From assembly GCA_049999765.1 (NCBI GenBank), contig JBNGIQ010009040.1, positions 1 to 56,039 on the forward strand: a stretch of 56,039 nt of DNA, given 5' to 3'. Position numbers and translations under genes: made by a program. The notes beneath the pieces were generated by a model. That model was not told where the DNA came from and searched no databases. It worked only from the letters and a program-made list of their open reading frames with translations. Each line of letters begins with the position of its first letter. The first letter of the stretch is position 1. This document shows positions 44,677-53,815 of this stretch, in pieces. The stretch is from Phaeoceros laevis (taxonomy: Eukaryota > Anthocerotophyta > Anthocerotopsida > Notothyladales).

Positions 44677-45774
44677 ATGACGACCTTCACGGTTGGAGGA
44701 ACGACCTTGAAGTCTATGTTAGCAGCAGCAATGGGGCGAGCTGTAATGTGCTCCGATCAGGACAATTGTAACAGTGCACCAGCTGAGGAGGTTAATTTTG
44801 AGGTTGATCTTGGGACACCCAAGCAACACAACCCAAGTCGAGACTTCCTTCTGTTGCAGGAGAAGCAGAGGAGGCTTGAAGCTGAGCTGCTGAAGGTGAG
44901 GGGGCAGCTGGCACTTGAACAGCAGTGGATGAGGTCGGTAGCTACGCATGCGCAGGGAGAGTTGGAGCAAGGGGCCTTACAGGCCTTTGATGAAGGGAAT
45001 TTAGAGGATGAAGATGAGTGTGACGATATGGAGCAAGAATTGTCAGAAGAGGGAAGCTACGGCTGCGAATCTGAGTCAGACGAATCCGAGGTCGAATCAG
45101 AAGATAAATCTGAAGACGAAGTCGAAGAGGAGGGACTCATGGAAGGTACCAATCTTAAGAAAAAAGGGGCGGATCAGGACCGCGGAGTAGAAAATTTGTG
45201 GCAGGAGCTCGGCCTTGCAGATTCAGATGATGCTCGTAAGCAAGGCATGAGGTTCCTTTGCAAGGATGGAGTCTGTGTACCCACATGCCCAGCACTTCTT
45301 GCTTCGGCATCCCCAGACTTGGTGATCAAGATTGCACTTCATATGGAGAAGGCAAATTTCAAGCACCAGGAGGCCACAGCTCATGAGATCCCTCTGCCCG
45401 ATGTTTCATCCGCCGGCTTGCTTTACATATTCCACTGCTTGCAGAATAGGAATTTGACTTACTTGGGGGACATTCACTGCGAGCTCAGTCTGGAGCTCTG
45501 CTTTGAGCTGCTATTTGCCACTTCTCTCTTTCAGGGGAAAGACCACCTAGATAGACTTGTCCTCGCGTCTACGTTTAATAAGGATGCGGATGAGAGCACT
45601 TTGGTTGGATACTTGCGGTCAGCAAGAAGGCTAAACCCTGCGAAACCCGAGATACGTGACCGCGTTTTAGAGTATCTTCATGAGCGTCTAGAACTGCTGA
45701 TTTCAATGTTTCCAGGGACATGGGGTGACTACTTTGAGTTCCAGGGGTCGAGTCTTCTCAAGCAACTTTGCTGA
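44677..45774 (+). CDS. BTB-like domain protein, N-terminal part of a probable BTB-H2B fusion
   Basis: 365 residues from ATG 44677. A short start is followed by a coiled-coil (LLLQEKQRRLEAELLKVRGQ) and a long acidic region (nt 44990-45150, D/E-rich). The next segment, about nt 45195-45640, reads like a divergent BTB/POZ fold: an HEIPLPDVSSAGLLYIFHCL strand-helix followed by CFELLFATSLFQGKDHLDRL, the typical BTB core helices, then a BACK-like tail (YLRSARRLNPAKPEIRD). The frame stops at 45774, but a different frame opened at 45716 carries on with strong coding character and ends in an H2B fold. I could not find an intron whose phases join them while keeping the BTB end, so a frameshift (real or sequencing) or a missed splice is possible. 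BTB proteins often act as CUL3 ligase adaptors; that role here is inference. Confidence 0.65.
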   Translation: MTTFTVGGTTLKSMLAAAMGRAVMCSDQDNCNSAPAEEVNFEVDLGTPKQHNPSRDFLLLQEKQRRLEAELLKVRGQLALEQQWMRSVATHAQGELEQGALQAFDEGNLEDEDECDDMEQELSEEGSYGCESESDESEVESEDKSEDEVEEEGLMEGTNLKKKGADQDRGVENLWQELGLADSDDARKQGMRFLCKDGVCVPTCPALLASASPDLVIKIALHMEKANFKHQEATAHEIPLPDVSSAGLLYIFHCLQNRNLTYLGDIHCELSLELCFELLFATSLFQGKDHLDRLVLASTFNKDADESTLVGYLRSARRLNPAKPEIRDRVLEYLHERLELLISMFPGTWGDYFEFQGSSLLKQLC

Positions 45775-45835
45775 GAAACTACGGCTCTTAGGGAAGGAGA
45801 AGAGAGTGGCTGATTATGGGCGAGCAGCATGGACC

Positions 45836-46651
45836 ATGTCTGCTTGGTCCATGGTTCTCAAGAAGAGCCAGTATGCTTGCTCGTTGCGATACTACTCTCA
45901 TATGCGGGACATCCTGATTTGGACTGCTTGGCAGGTCTCAGAGGAGGCAGCGCAGGCCATGCAGATTCATCTACCGGATAGAACCTACTATTGCACGGCT
46001 TACTATTGTTACGATGGAGCAGATTGTCGAGATATTGAGGCAACGGAATCAGGGGAGGGCACAGCTTCCAGCAGTCGCACACGGAAGTCTACCCGAGAAG
46101 AGCGCATCAAGTCCTTTGGGGAGCCGCTTTCTAGCTCGTGGTTTGAGCTGTCCGAGTCTGGTACCCTGAAAGGTGTGCTGGAAAAGTGCGGGTGGAACTG
46201 GCCCTTGGGGACTTTGGAGACCATCCACCCTGAGGTTTTGTTGTTCAAGGTCAAGCCGCTCCAAATCATTGACGAGGGCAGGCTGAAGAGAGCCTTAAGA
46301 TGGCAAGCGCTTCATGAAACTAATTGCAAGGCCCTCAGCATCAAAGCAAAAGGCAGTAGGCCCAAATCCCGATTCAGTCCCTACCTTTACGATGTGCTCC
46401 AGCAGGTTCATCCTGGGAAAACAATTTCGTTGGATGCTATGGCTCAGCTGAGCTGCTTCATTCAGGCCGTCTTGGAGAAGCTGGCGCTGGAGGCAGCTCG
46501 GATTGCAAAGGGTAACAAGCAGTCTACCATTTCGTGCAAAAACATTGAAAGGGCTGTGAAGTTGCTTTTCCCAGGGAAACTTGCCAAGACTGCTGTCGGA
46601 CAGGCGACAAACCATGTCACCCGATATTATGATGAGCAGGGATGCAATTAA
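45836..46651 (+). CDS. Histone H2B-fold C-terminal domain with a long unknown N-terminal region
   Basis: The frame is open from about 45716; the first ATG is 45836. About 200 residues of unrecognised sequence (for example LRYYSHMRDILIWTAWQVSE, SSSWFELSESGTLKGVLEKC) precede a complete histone fold at about 46370-46651. Helix 1 is SPYLYDVLQQVHP, loop GKTIS, helix 2 LDAMAQLSCFIQAVLEKLAL, loop STIS, helix 3 NIERAVKLLFP, and the C-terminal helix GKLAKTAVGQATNHVTRYY. This follows canonical H2B (VLKQVHP.. IFEKLA.. PGELAKHAV..VTK) closely. The basic N-terminal tail of H2B is missing, and the ubiquitin-acceptor Lys in the canonical VTKY/VTKF motif is Arg here (VTRY). It probably belongs with the BTB-like frame just upstream. 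Confidence 0.75.
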   Translation: MSAWSMVLKKSQYACSLRYYSHMRDILIWTAWQVSEEAAQAMQIHLPDRTYYCTAYYCYDGADCRDIEATESGEGTASSSRTRKSTREERIKSFGEPLSSSWFELSESGTLKGVLEKCGWNWPLGTLETIHPEVLLFKVKPLQIIDEGRLKRALRWQALHETNCKALSIKAKGSRPKSRFSPYLYDVLQQVHPGKTISLDAMAQLSCFIQAVLEKLALEAARIAKGNKQSTISCKNIERAVKLLFPGKLAKTAVGQATNHVTRYYDEQGCN

Positions 46652-46668
46652 TTGGTCCTTGAGTTTGC

Positions 46669-46830
46669 TTCGTGTAGATGACCAAGGAGTATAGCCTAAC
46701 TTTGTCTATAATTTCGTGCAAGAACATTGGAAGGGCTGGATATGTCAAGCTGCTTCTTTCACACAATTTCACCAAGCATGCTGCAAATATGAGGAAAAGG
46801 CTGCTCGAGGGTTTTCTAAAGCTAGGGATT
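46669..46830 (+). pseudogene. Diverged duplicate of the H2B helix 3 / C-terminal helix region
   Basis: Shortly after the H2B-fold stop the sequence 'atttcgtgcaagaacattgg' repeats the helix-3 codons 'atttcgtgcaaaaacattga' and continues GYVKLLLSHNFTKHAANMRK, parallel to AVKLLFPGKLAKTAV. No start of its own and no upstream fold are visible, so it looks like a partial tandem copy or an unused alternative exon. Confidence 0.6.
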
Positions 46831-46950
46831 TTGAAGGGGATGAAGCAGAAGGAGGCTCCTCCTCCTATACGTGCCAATAGTTTTAAGTCTCCTCCGTCTC
46901 AAGAGGTCAATAATTTAATGCATACCTGCTTACTTAAATTTACAAATCAC

Positions 46951-49170
46951 CTAGATGGTGTCTCCACTTCCAGACTGATACCACTTTTGACATGACCTTA
47001 ATATTGTTCTCCACACCACACCGTCAGGCCGGTAAGGCATACTCTGTGCCAGGGCCATTGCCTTGTCCAACTGGCCCGAACGACCAAGGAGATTGATAAT
47101 GCAAGTGTAGTGCTCTATGGTTGGAGTGATCCCGAGGTCCTGGCTAATAGCCATGAAATACTCCTGTCCTATGTCCACCAGACCCTCATGACTACATACA
47201 GTCAGGACACTGAGGAATGTGCTGATGTCTGGTCGTATGCCCCCCTGTTTCATAGTCTCAAACAAATCAAAGACCATTACACTAGCTCCTAGCCGGGAAT
47301 ATCCTGCAATTAGTGAATTCCATATGACGATGTCTCTTGAGGGCAAATTGTCAAACACCTGCTGAGCATCTACCATGCTCCCACATTTACCGTACATGTC
47401 AATGAGGCTACTTGCCAAAAAAGGATCAGTTGCAACAAGCCCCGATTTCAGAATCTGAGAATGGATCTGTTTCCCCTTCTCTAGTCCTGCGGTACCCCCG
47501 CAAGCTTTCAAGGCAGCAACAAATGTCAAATCATCAGGAACTACACCTTCCTGTTGCATCCTGGCGAACAATTCTAAAGCTATGTCACACTCGTCCACCT
47601 GAGCATACCCAAAGATCATGGCAGTCCAGGAAACCACACTGCGACGAGGCATCTTCTCAAATACATGCCTAGCATCCACCAGGCTTCCACATTTGGCATA
47701 CACGTCTACCAGCATGTTGCCGACAACAACAACCGACTCACAGCCGTTCTTGACTACTTGTGCGTGGACAGCTCGTACATACTCTAGGCATCGTTGTTTA
47801 ACAGGTACCTTGCCAGCTGTACTTCCATCTTCCATAGCAGCTAGGCTGCTGCAAGCCCTGAGTAGAGCAACGAAGGTTTGTGCATTTGGTACCACACCTT
47901 GCCGTTGCATCTGGTTATAAACTTCCAAAGCCTCCTGACCTTTTTCCAACAGAGCACATCCGAGGATCATGGACGTCCAGGAAACAACATTGCGCTGAGA
48001 CATATTCTCAAAGACAAGCCTGGCATCTGCCAGGCTCCCACACTTCGAATATGCATCCACGAGTTTGTTCCCCACAAACACAGATGAGGCAGACCCACTT
48101 TTGACTACATCTGAGTGAATGGCTCTTACTTGTTCCAGACATTTTGTCTTCACTAGCATCCCAGCAGTTGTTTCCAGAGCAGCCAGTGTACCGCATGCTT
48201 TCAGCGCAGCAACAAATGTCCTGTCATTGGGCTCCACACCTTCCTGTCGCATCCTGGTGTACAATCTCAAAGCCTCCTCACCTTCTTCCAACTGGGCATA
48301 GCCAAAGATCATCGCAGTCCACGAAACCACATTGTGATGAGGCATTTTCTCAAAAACATGTCTGGCGTCTACCAAACTTCCACATTTTGCATAGACATCC
48401 ACCAGCATCGCTCCTACAAATATGTCACAATCAAACCTACCCCGCACTATGTCCAAGTGAATAGTCCTTACTTGCTCCAAGTATCGGTTCCTTAACAGTA
48501 TCCTATCAGGTCCATTCTCCTTTTGCACAGCTGCCATACAAGCCTTTAATGCACCAAGAAATGTTCTCTCATTTGGTGCCACACCCTCCTGCTGCATCCG
48601 TTCATAGAATCGCAAAGCCTCCCTGTAATCTTGCGTTTGGGCATACCCTAAAACCATGGCAGTCCAGGAAACTACATTACAACGAGGCATTTGATCGAAT
48701 GCATATCTAGCATCCAACATGCTCCCACATTTAGCATACACATGCAACAGCGTGTTTCTCACATACAAATTGGACTGCAGCCCAGCTTTGACCACATCTG
48801 CATGAATTCGCTTCGAACTTGCCAGGTCCCTTAAGATGCCGCACGCCTTTAGTGCAGCAACAAAGGTGTATGAGCTCGGTTTCACACCGTGCAGACTCAT
48901 TTCGTCATAAGCTTGTAGAGCCTGTTTACCTTGCCCACACTTCGTATACTGTGATATTAGTGCAGTCCAGGATGACTCATCCCTTGCAGCTGAGCTGAAG
49001 CTAACTGCATGTCCCGTTTTGCATTCACCATAAGCAGTTGCTCCTTGGAAGTTTGCTCGTCCAGCTTTCTGGGGTACTGTCCTCCTGTCTATGGCATCTG
49101 TCAGATGCGAAATACTTCCTTCATTAAAGAAAACCTCCATGGAAGCCAGCCCCAGATTCACAGCCACCAT
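46951..49170 (-). CDS. PLS-class PPR protein, truncated before the E domain
   Basis: 739 residues from the first in-frame ATG (49170); the frame is open upstream to 49245, where a TGTTCAG acceptor-like site suggests an earlier exon. It has about nine P/L/S repeats (TFVAALKACGILRDLASSKR; LLHVYAKCGSMLDARYAFDQ; MVDAQQVFDNLPSRDIVIWN) with the family inserts before 'LEQVRTIHLD', 'LEQVRAIHSD' and 'LEYVRAVHAQ'. The paralogues continue after VVWKSLLSACRKWGNVELGR, but here the line breaks after VVWRTILRSCQKW into an unrelated YQSGSGDTI and a stop. The E/E+ region is therefore lost, probably by rearrangement. Function is doubtful unless it needs no effector domain. Confidence 0.82.
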   Translation of the reverse strand: MVAVNLGLASMEVFFNEGSISHLTDAIDRRTVPQKAGRANFQGATAYGECKTGHAVSFSSAARDESSWTALISQYTKCGQGKQALQAYDEMSLHGVKPSSYTFVAALKACGILRDLASSKRIHADVVKAGLQSNLYVRNTLLHVYAKCGSMLDARYAFDQMPRCNVVSWTAMVLGYAQTQDYREALRFYERMQQEGVAPNERTFLGALKACMAAVQKENGPDRILLRNRYLEQVRTIHLDIVRGRFDCDIFVGAMLVDVYAKCGSLVDARHVFEKMPHHNVVSWTAMIFGYAQLEEGEEALRLYTRMRQEGVEPNDRTFVAALKACGTLAALETTAGMLVKTKCLEQVRAIHSDVVKSGSASSVFVGNKLVDAYSKCGSLADARLVFENMSQRNVVSWTSMILGCALLEKGQEALEVYNQMQRQGVVPNAQTFVALLRACSSLAAMEDGSTAGKVPVKQRCLEYVRAVHAQVVKNGCESVVVVGNMLVDVYAKCGSLVDARHVFEKMPRRSVVSWTAMIFGYAQVDECDIALELFARMQQEGVVPDDLTFVAALKACGGTAGLEKGKQIHSQILKSGLVATDPFLASSLIDMYGKCGSMVDAQQVFDNLPSRDIVIWNSLIAGYSRLGASVMVFDLFETMKQGGIRPDISTFLSVLTVCSHEGLVDIGQEYFMAISQDLGITPTIEHYTCIINLLGRSGQLDKAMALAQSMPYRPDGVVWRTILRSCQKWYQSGSGDTI

Positions 49171-49469
49171 CTTCAACACATAAGCCTCAGGAAGTGAGCA
49201 ATAACAGGACACTAGTTCTCTGAGCTGAACAGAGGGATTGCCCAAGTGGTCAGCGTACCGAGCGACAGTCCTGAACAGATGCAGTGCTGTTCAAGTATCA
49301 CCCTGGTCCAGAATTCGTGTGTTGACGACGGAGTCTACTACAGTATCTCGACTTGTTACCGTAGCCTTGAAATTACCCTCAATTCACAGGAATGTATCCT
49401 TAGGGAGCTGCCGGACGTGGCCTGGCTACAGCTATAAATTCCTGGCTACAGCTAAAAATTCCTGGAGCA

Positions 49470-49855
49470 GGCAGGATGGCCTGAAGTGGCGAAAAGGCCA
49501 CTGAGCGGAACCGTGGGCCGAGCGAATTGTCTAGAGAGCGCCCTGGGCAACACAGGCCCTGGCGACGCAAGAATGAGCTCCAGTGGCTGGCGCCCCCATC
49601 TCCTTCCGACGTCACGACGGCCAGATGCTGTAGCAAGCAGGTGACATCAGCAACCACTAAGCTGGCAGCCTGCGGCATCCGCTCCAGGTTGGGCTGACCC
49701 CCCACCCGGTCACACATGGTGCTGCGTTGGCACTGCACCTTGCTTCAAAGTTGTGAAGCACTGAGCAGGAGAACACCTTCAAATCGGAATCTAGTAGCAG
49801 CGCCCGTGTCGGCTGCGGCCCCAACAGCCGTCTCGCGGCAGAAAACAGGCAGGAT
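49470..49855 (-). pseudogene. Decayed fragment of KDO-8-P synthase
   Basis: Bases such as 'aaaaggccactgag', 'caacacaggccctggc', 'aatgagctcc', 'gcaggtgacatcagcaacca' and 'cagcctgcggcatccgctcc' match 43360-43605 of the intact gene in order. A weaker match near 49795-49850 corresponds to 43740-43785. Many deletions and substitutions break the frame. It is the same strand as the intact gene and is flanked by two PPR paralogues. Confidence 0.85.
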
Positions 49856-49989
49856 TAGTAGTTTTCTAGTTTATTTGTCAGCGTGCATTCCCGAGATGCA
49901 CAACGTCGTACATCTGCAGCGGCGAGGTCGTATCGCAGAACGCGACCTCATATCGGCAGACAGGCATTGTTAGGGCTGAGCTGAACGAC

Positions 49990-50894
49990 ATCGGTTTCAA
50001 TCCAATACATGACAATGACATAGTTACTATGAAGGACGGACCACACTTTCTGCTGTTGCCGAAGTGAAACAGCAGCGCTCCACCAAGCCGGAAAACTTGT
50101 GTCGAGCTTGATGGTCAACGGAGCAGTGTCTCCCGAGGTGTCCCAGCTGGGACTTATCATCTTGCAACCCGAAGAAATGATGTCAACCCCTCGCGCGGGA
50201 ACCCTGACCGAGGAGTTTGCAGCCATCCTTGCGCCTACAATGCCAGCCCCAGATGGTGGAACAAGCCGAGGTGCAAGATCCTTTGAAACTCGATTCATCC
50301 CACGTCTGTCCAGGAAAGCGAGCTTTGCTCTATCGTTCTTTGCAGACTTTTCAACGACAGTGAGGTATCTATCGTTGAATGTCTGTGAAGGTCCGATTAA
50401 ACGGCAAGACTGCAGACGAGATAGGGTGATACTAGCATGTCCGGGCGTGCAGTCTACCTGAGGTTGTAGCTGCTCAGTGGTTAGCAAGCAACTGGCATGG
50501 CGGAATTCGTGCCTGCACAAACAGAGGAGTGGGTGGATTGCAGGTTGACACCTTGCTTGGTCGCAAGGCAGCTCGACCTGCCGCGGGAGCTGAAAGGCTT
50601 ATCTTGGCCAAGCTTAGTGGCCACCTTCTAATGGTGCACCTTGGGAGTCTTCAAGAGAAATCAATAACCGTCATTTCGGCGGGATCAAGGTGTGAAAGTC
50701 CTTACAGGTATGGTATCGTTGCAGAACGAAGTGATTGTGGAACGACTATGGCAGACGTATTTTCAAAAGCCCACCGAATGGTGGGACAGCAGACGCAACA
50801 GAGTAAGTCGGAAGGTGAATATTGATCTCTTATCTCGCCATGGAAGCTGCCATATTAGGCTTTCCGGATTCATGATGTGGATGTTTATTTTCAG
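49990..50894 (+). repeat. Upstream region shared with the 37.6-kb PPR gene (segmental duplication)
   Basis: Homologous, with indels, to about 36690-37610. It includes the upstream exon, its GTAAGTCG donor and an intron of nearly the same length (92 versus 93 bp) ending in a TTTTCAG acceptor. Confidence 0.8.
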
Positions 50895-53360
50895 ATGCAT
50901 CTCCAGTCTCCATACTTCAGGCGTAAGAGTACCAAGGAGTCGCTTTGGGTAGCCAGCTTGAATACCCCGGACTGGGTGATGACTGCATCAAAAAAGACTA
51001 TTGCTGAAAGCCATGCTAGTTCTTGTGGTGAAGGGAGAACTGGAAAGATAGTTGACTTGCGTATATCTGGAAAGGATGAGTCTTCCTGGGCTGCACAGAT
51101 ATCACGACATGTTAGATGTGGGCAAGGCAGACAAGCTCTCAAAATCTATCAGGAAATGCTCAGGACCAGCAGAGGTATACCTACCTCGCACGCCTTTGTA
51201 GCAGCACTGAAGGCATGCAGTGGCTTAAGAGACCTAGAAAGTGCCAAGCAAATTCACGCGGATGTTGTGGAAAGTGGGTTTGAGTTGGATATATTTGTGG
51301 GAAACGTCCTGGTCGATGTGTATGCAAAATGTGGAAGCCTGGTGGATGCCAGACAAGTATTTGAGGGTATGCCTCTGCGCAATGTGGTTTCCTGGACTGC
51401 CATGATTTTGGGGTACTGCCAGATGGAAGAGGGTATAATGGCCTTGCAACTGTACACACGAATGCAACAGGAATGTGTAACTGCCAATGACCGAACGTTT
51501 GTTGTGGCTCTAAAGGCCTGCAGCAGCCTGTTAAAACAAAAGGATAGTACAAATGGTGATAGGAGATGTATGAGAAGCTGGTGTCTAAAGCAAGTCAGAA
51601 CAATTCATACAGATGTACTGAGGAGTGGGTGTGAGGGAGATGTATTTGTGGGGAACATGCTGGTAGATGTATATGCCAAATGTGGGAGTCTGGTGGATGC
51701 TAGGCATGTCTTTGAAAAAATACCTCACCGTGACGTTGTGTCCTGGAATGCCATGATCTCAGGGTATGCACTGATGGAAGCAGGTGAAGAGGCGTTGCAG
51801 TTGTACACACGAATGCAACAGGAAGGTGTGGTCCCTGATGACCGTACATTTGTTGCTGCACTGAAGGCTTGCAGCAGCTTGGCCACATTTGAAGGAGGAG
51901 ACCAGGAATGCGGCAACAAAAAGTGCCTCAGGCTTGTCCGAGCCATCCACACAGATGTTGTCAAGAGTGGGTCTGAGTCAGCCGTATTTGTAGGAACTAT
52001 GCTGGTGGATGTTTATGCAAAATGTGGAAGCTTGGTGGATGCCAGGCGAATCTTTGAGAGGATGCCTCTTCGCAATGTGGTTTCATGGACTGCCATGATC
52101 GTGGGGTACGCTCAGGTGGAGGAGGGTGAAGTAGCTCTTGATTTGTACACACGCATGAAACAGGAAGGTGTGGCACCAGACTCCAGAGCATTTGTTGGTG
52201 CATTGAAGGCTTGCAGTAGCCTGGCTGCACCGGAAGGGGTCAACACAGGTGGTGGGTATTTTGTGAAAAAACGATGCCTGCAGCAGGTTAGAGACATCCA
52301 TTCAGCCATAGTAAAAAGTGGGTCTGAGTCCGATGTATATGTGGCGAATATGCTAGTGCTTGCGTATGCAAAATGTGGGAGCCAGGTCGATGCCAGGTGT
52401 GTCTTCGAGAAGATGCCTCATCGCAATGTGGTTTCCTGGACTGTTATGATTTCAAGTTATGCCCATATAGAGGAGGGGGAAGTGGCCTTGCAATTGTACA
52501 CACAGATGCAGCATGAAGGTGTGGTCCCAGATGACAGAACATTTGTCGCGGCATTGATGGCTTGCGGTAATGTGGCAGGAGTGGAGAAGGGAAAAGAAAT
52601 TCATGCTCAAATTTCGAAAACAGGACTTGAGACCACTGATCCATTCGTGTCCAGTGCCCTTATTGACATGTATGGTAAATGTGGGGACATGCTTGGTGCA
52701 CAGCAGGTATTTGATGCATTACCCAAAAGAACCATTGTGGCATGGAATGCATTGATGGCAGGATATGCTCGTCAAGGAGACAGTGAAGCGGTTTTCAGTT
52801 TCTTTGAGAGGATGAAGCAGCAGGGTATTCAGCCAAGTGGTGTCACGTTCCTGATCGTTCTCACTGCATGTAGTCATTTGGGCCTGTTGGACAAGGGCCG
52901 GAAGTATTTCGATGCAATGAGGCAAGACCATCACATCACTCCAACAGCGGAGCATCACTGTTGCATGGTCGATCTGCTTGGCCGTGCTGGTCAGTTGGAG
53001 GAGGCCATGGCCATGGCGCAGGCTTCAAAACCAAGTAGCGTGGCCTGGAAAACTGTTCTGGGAGCTTGTCTGAAGTGGAGTAAAGTTGAGCTCGGAAGAC
53101 AGGCATTTGAATGTGCAGTGAGATTGGATAGAACTGATGCTGCTGCATATGTCTTGATGTCAAACATCTATGCAGCTGCTCAGATGTTCCAGGAAAAGAA
53201 CGAAATCCAGGCTATGAAAGTGAGAGCAGGAGCATGGAAGCAGTCTGCAAAGAGCTGGTGGACTGACGACGGTGGGATTGTGCATGCATTTGTGGTGGGG
53301 GACCAAACACCACCAGTCGAAACGAAATTCAGCACGGATGATCTTCGGGATGACGTCTAG
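50710..53360 (+). CDS. PLS-class PPR protein with PDF-like N-terminal motif, E-type end, no DYW domain
   Basis: Exon 1 (50710-50802) and exon 2 (50895-53360) join in phase 0, giving 852 residues. Splicing creates a PDF-like motif: ERLWQTYFQKPTEWWDSRRN then HLQSPYFRRKSTKESLWVAS and TPDWV. About eleven P/L/S repeats follow (LVDVYAKCGSLVDARQVFEG; MPLRNVVSWTAMILGYCQME), with the family inserts before 'LKQVRTIHTD', 'LRLVRAIHTD' and 'LQQVRDIHSA'. The end has E/E+ features (WWTDDGGIVHAFVVGDQTPP) and stops with no DYW domain. An exon further upstream that supplies a targeting peptide is possible. Starting instead inside exon 2 would lose half the motif, so the spliced model is preferred. Confidence 0.88.
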
Positions 53361-53815
53361 AACACGGTTCCTCGCAAAAGCAAGGAAACCAGCGCGATGA
53401 TTTCGCTTCTGCCGAGGCCTCTGTTCGTCTGCCAGTAGTTCGTCTGTTCTCACGTCGCATACGGTCCCCAAATTCATGATTACCAGCACCCTTCCCCTGT
53501 AACGCGCCGTTTTCTTCAATTCGTCGATGCCGGTCGACTGCGACGACTCCCCGGTTTTGTCCGTTGCACACGGCAATTGTCCAGTTTTGCTTTGATGCAC
53601 TTCAGTCAGGGAGATACGCGGATATCAGCATATGAAGCATATCAACTTATCATGCATGTAAACTCGGATGCAAGTGTCGTGTGTCATCCTTTCACACAGC
53701 CCCGGTATCAGTAGACCCTCTCTAAGAGGATACAATGGGGCCACCTATAAAGTAGCTCCTAGAGAGTTACGCATCCACGGATACGGAATTTTACTTGTGA
53801 AAAAAATTTAGTTAC

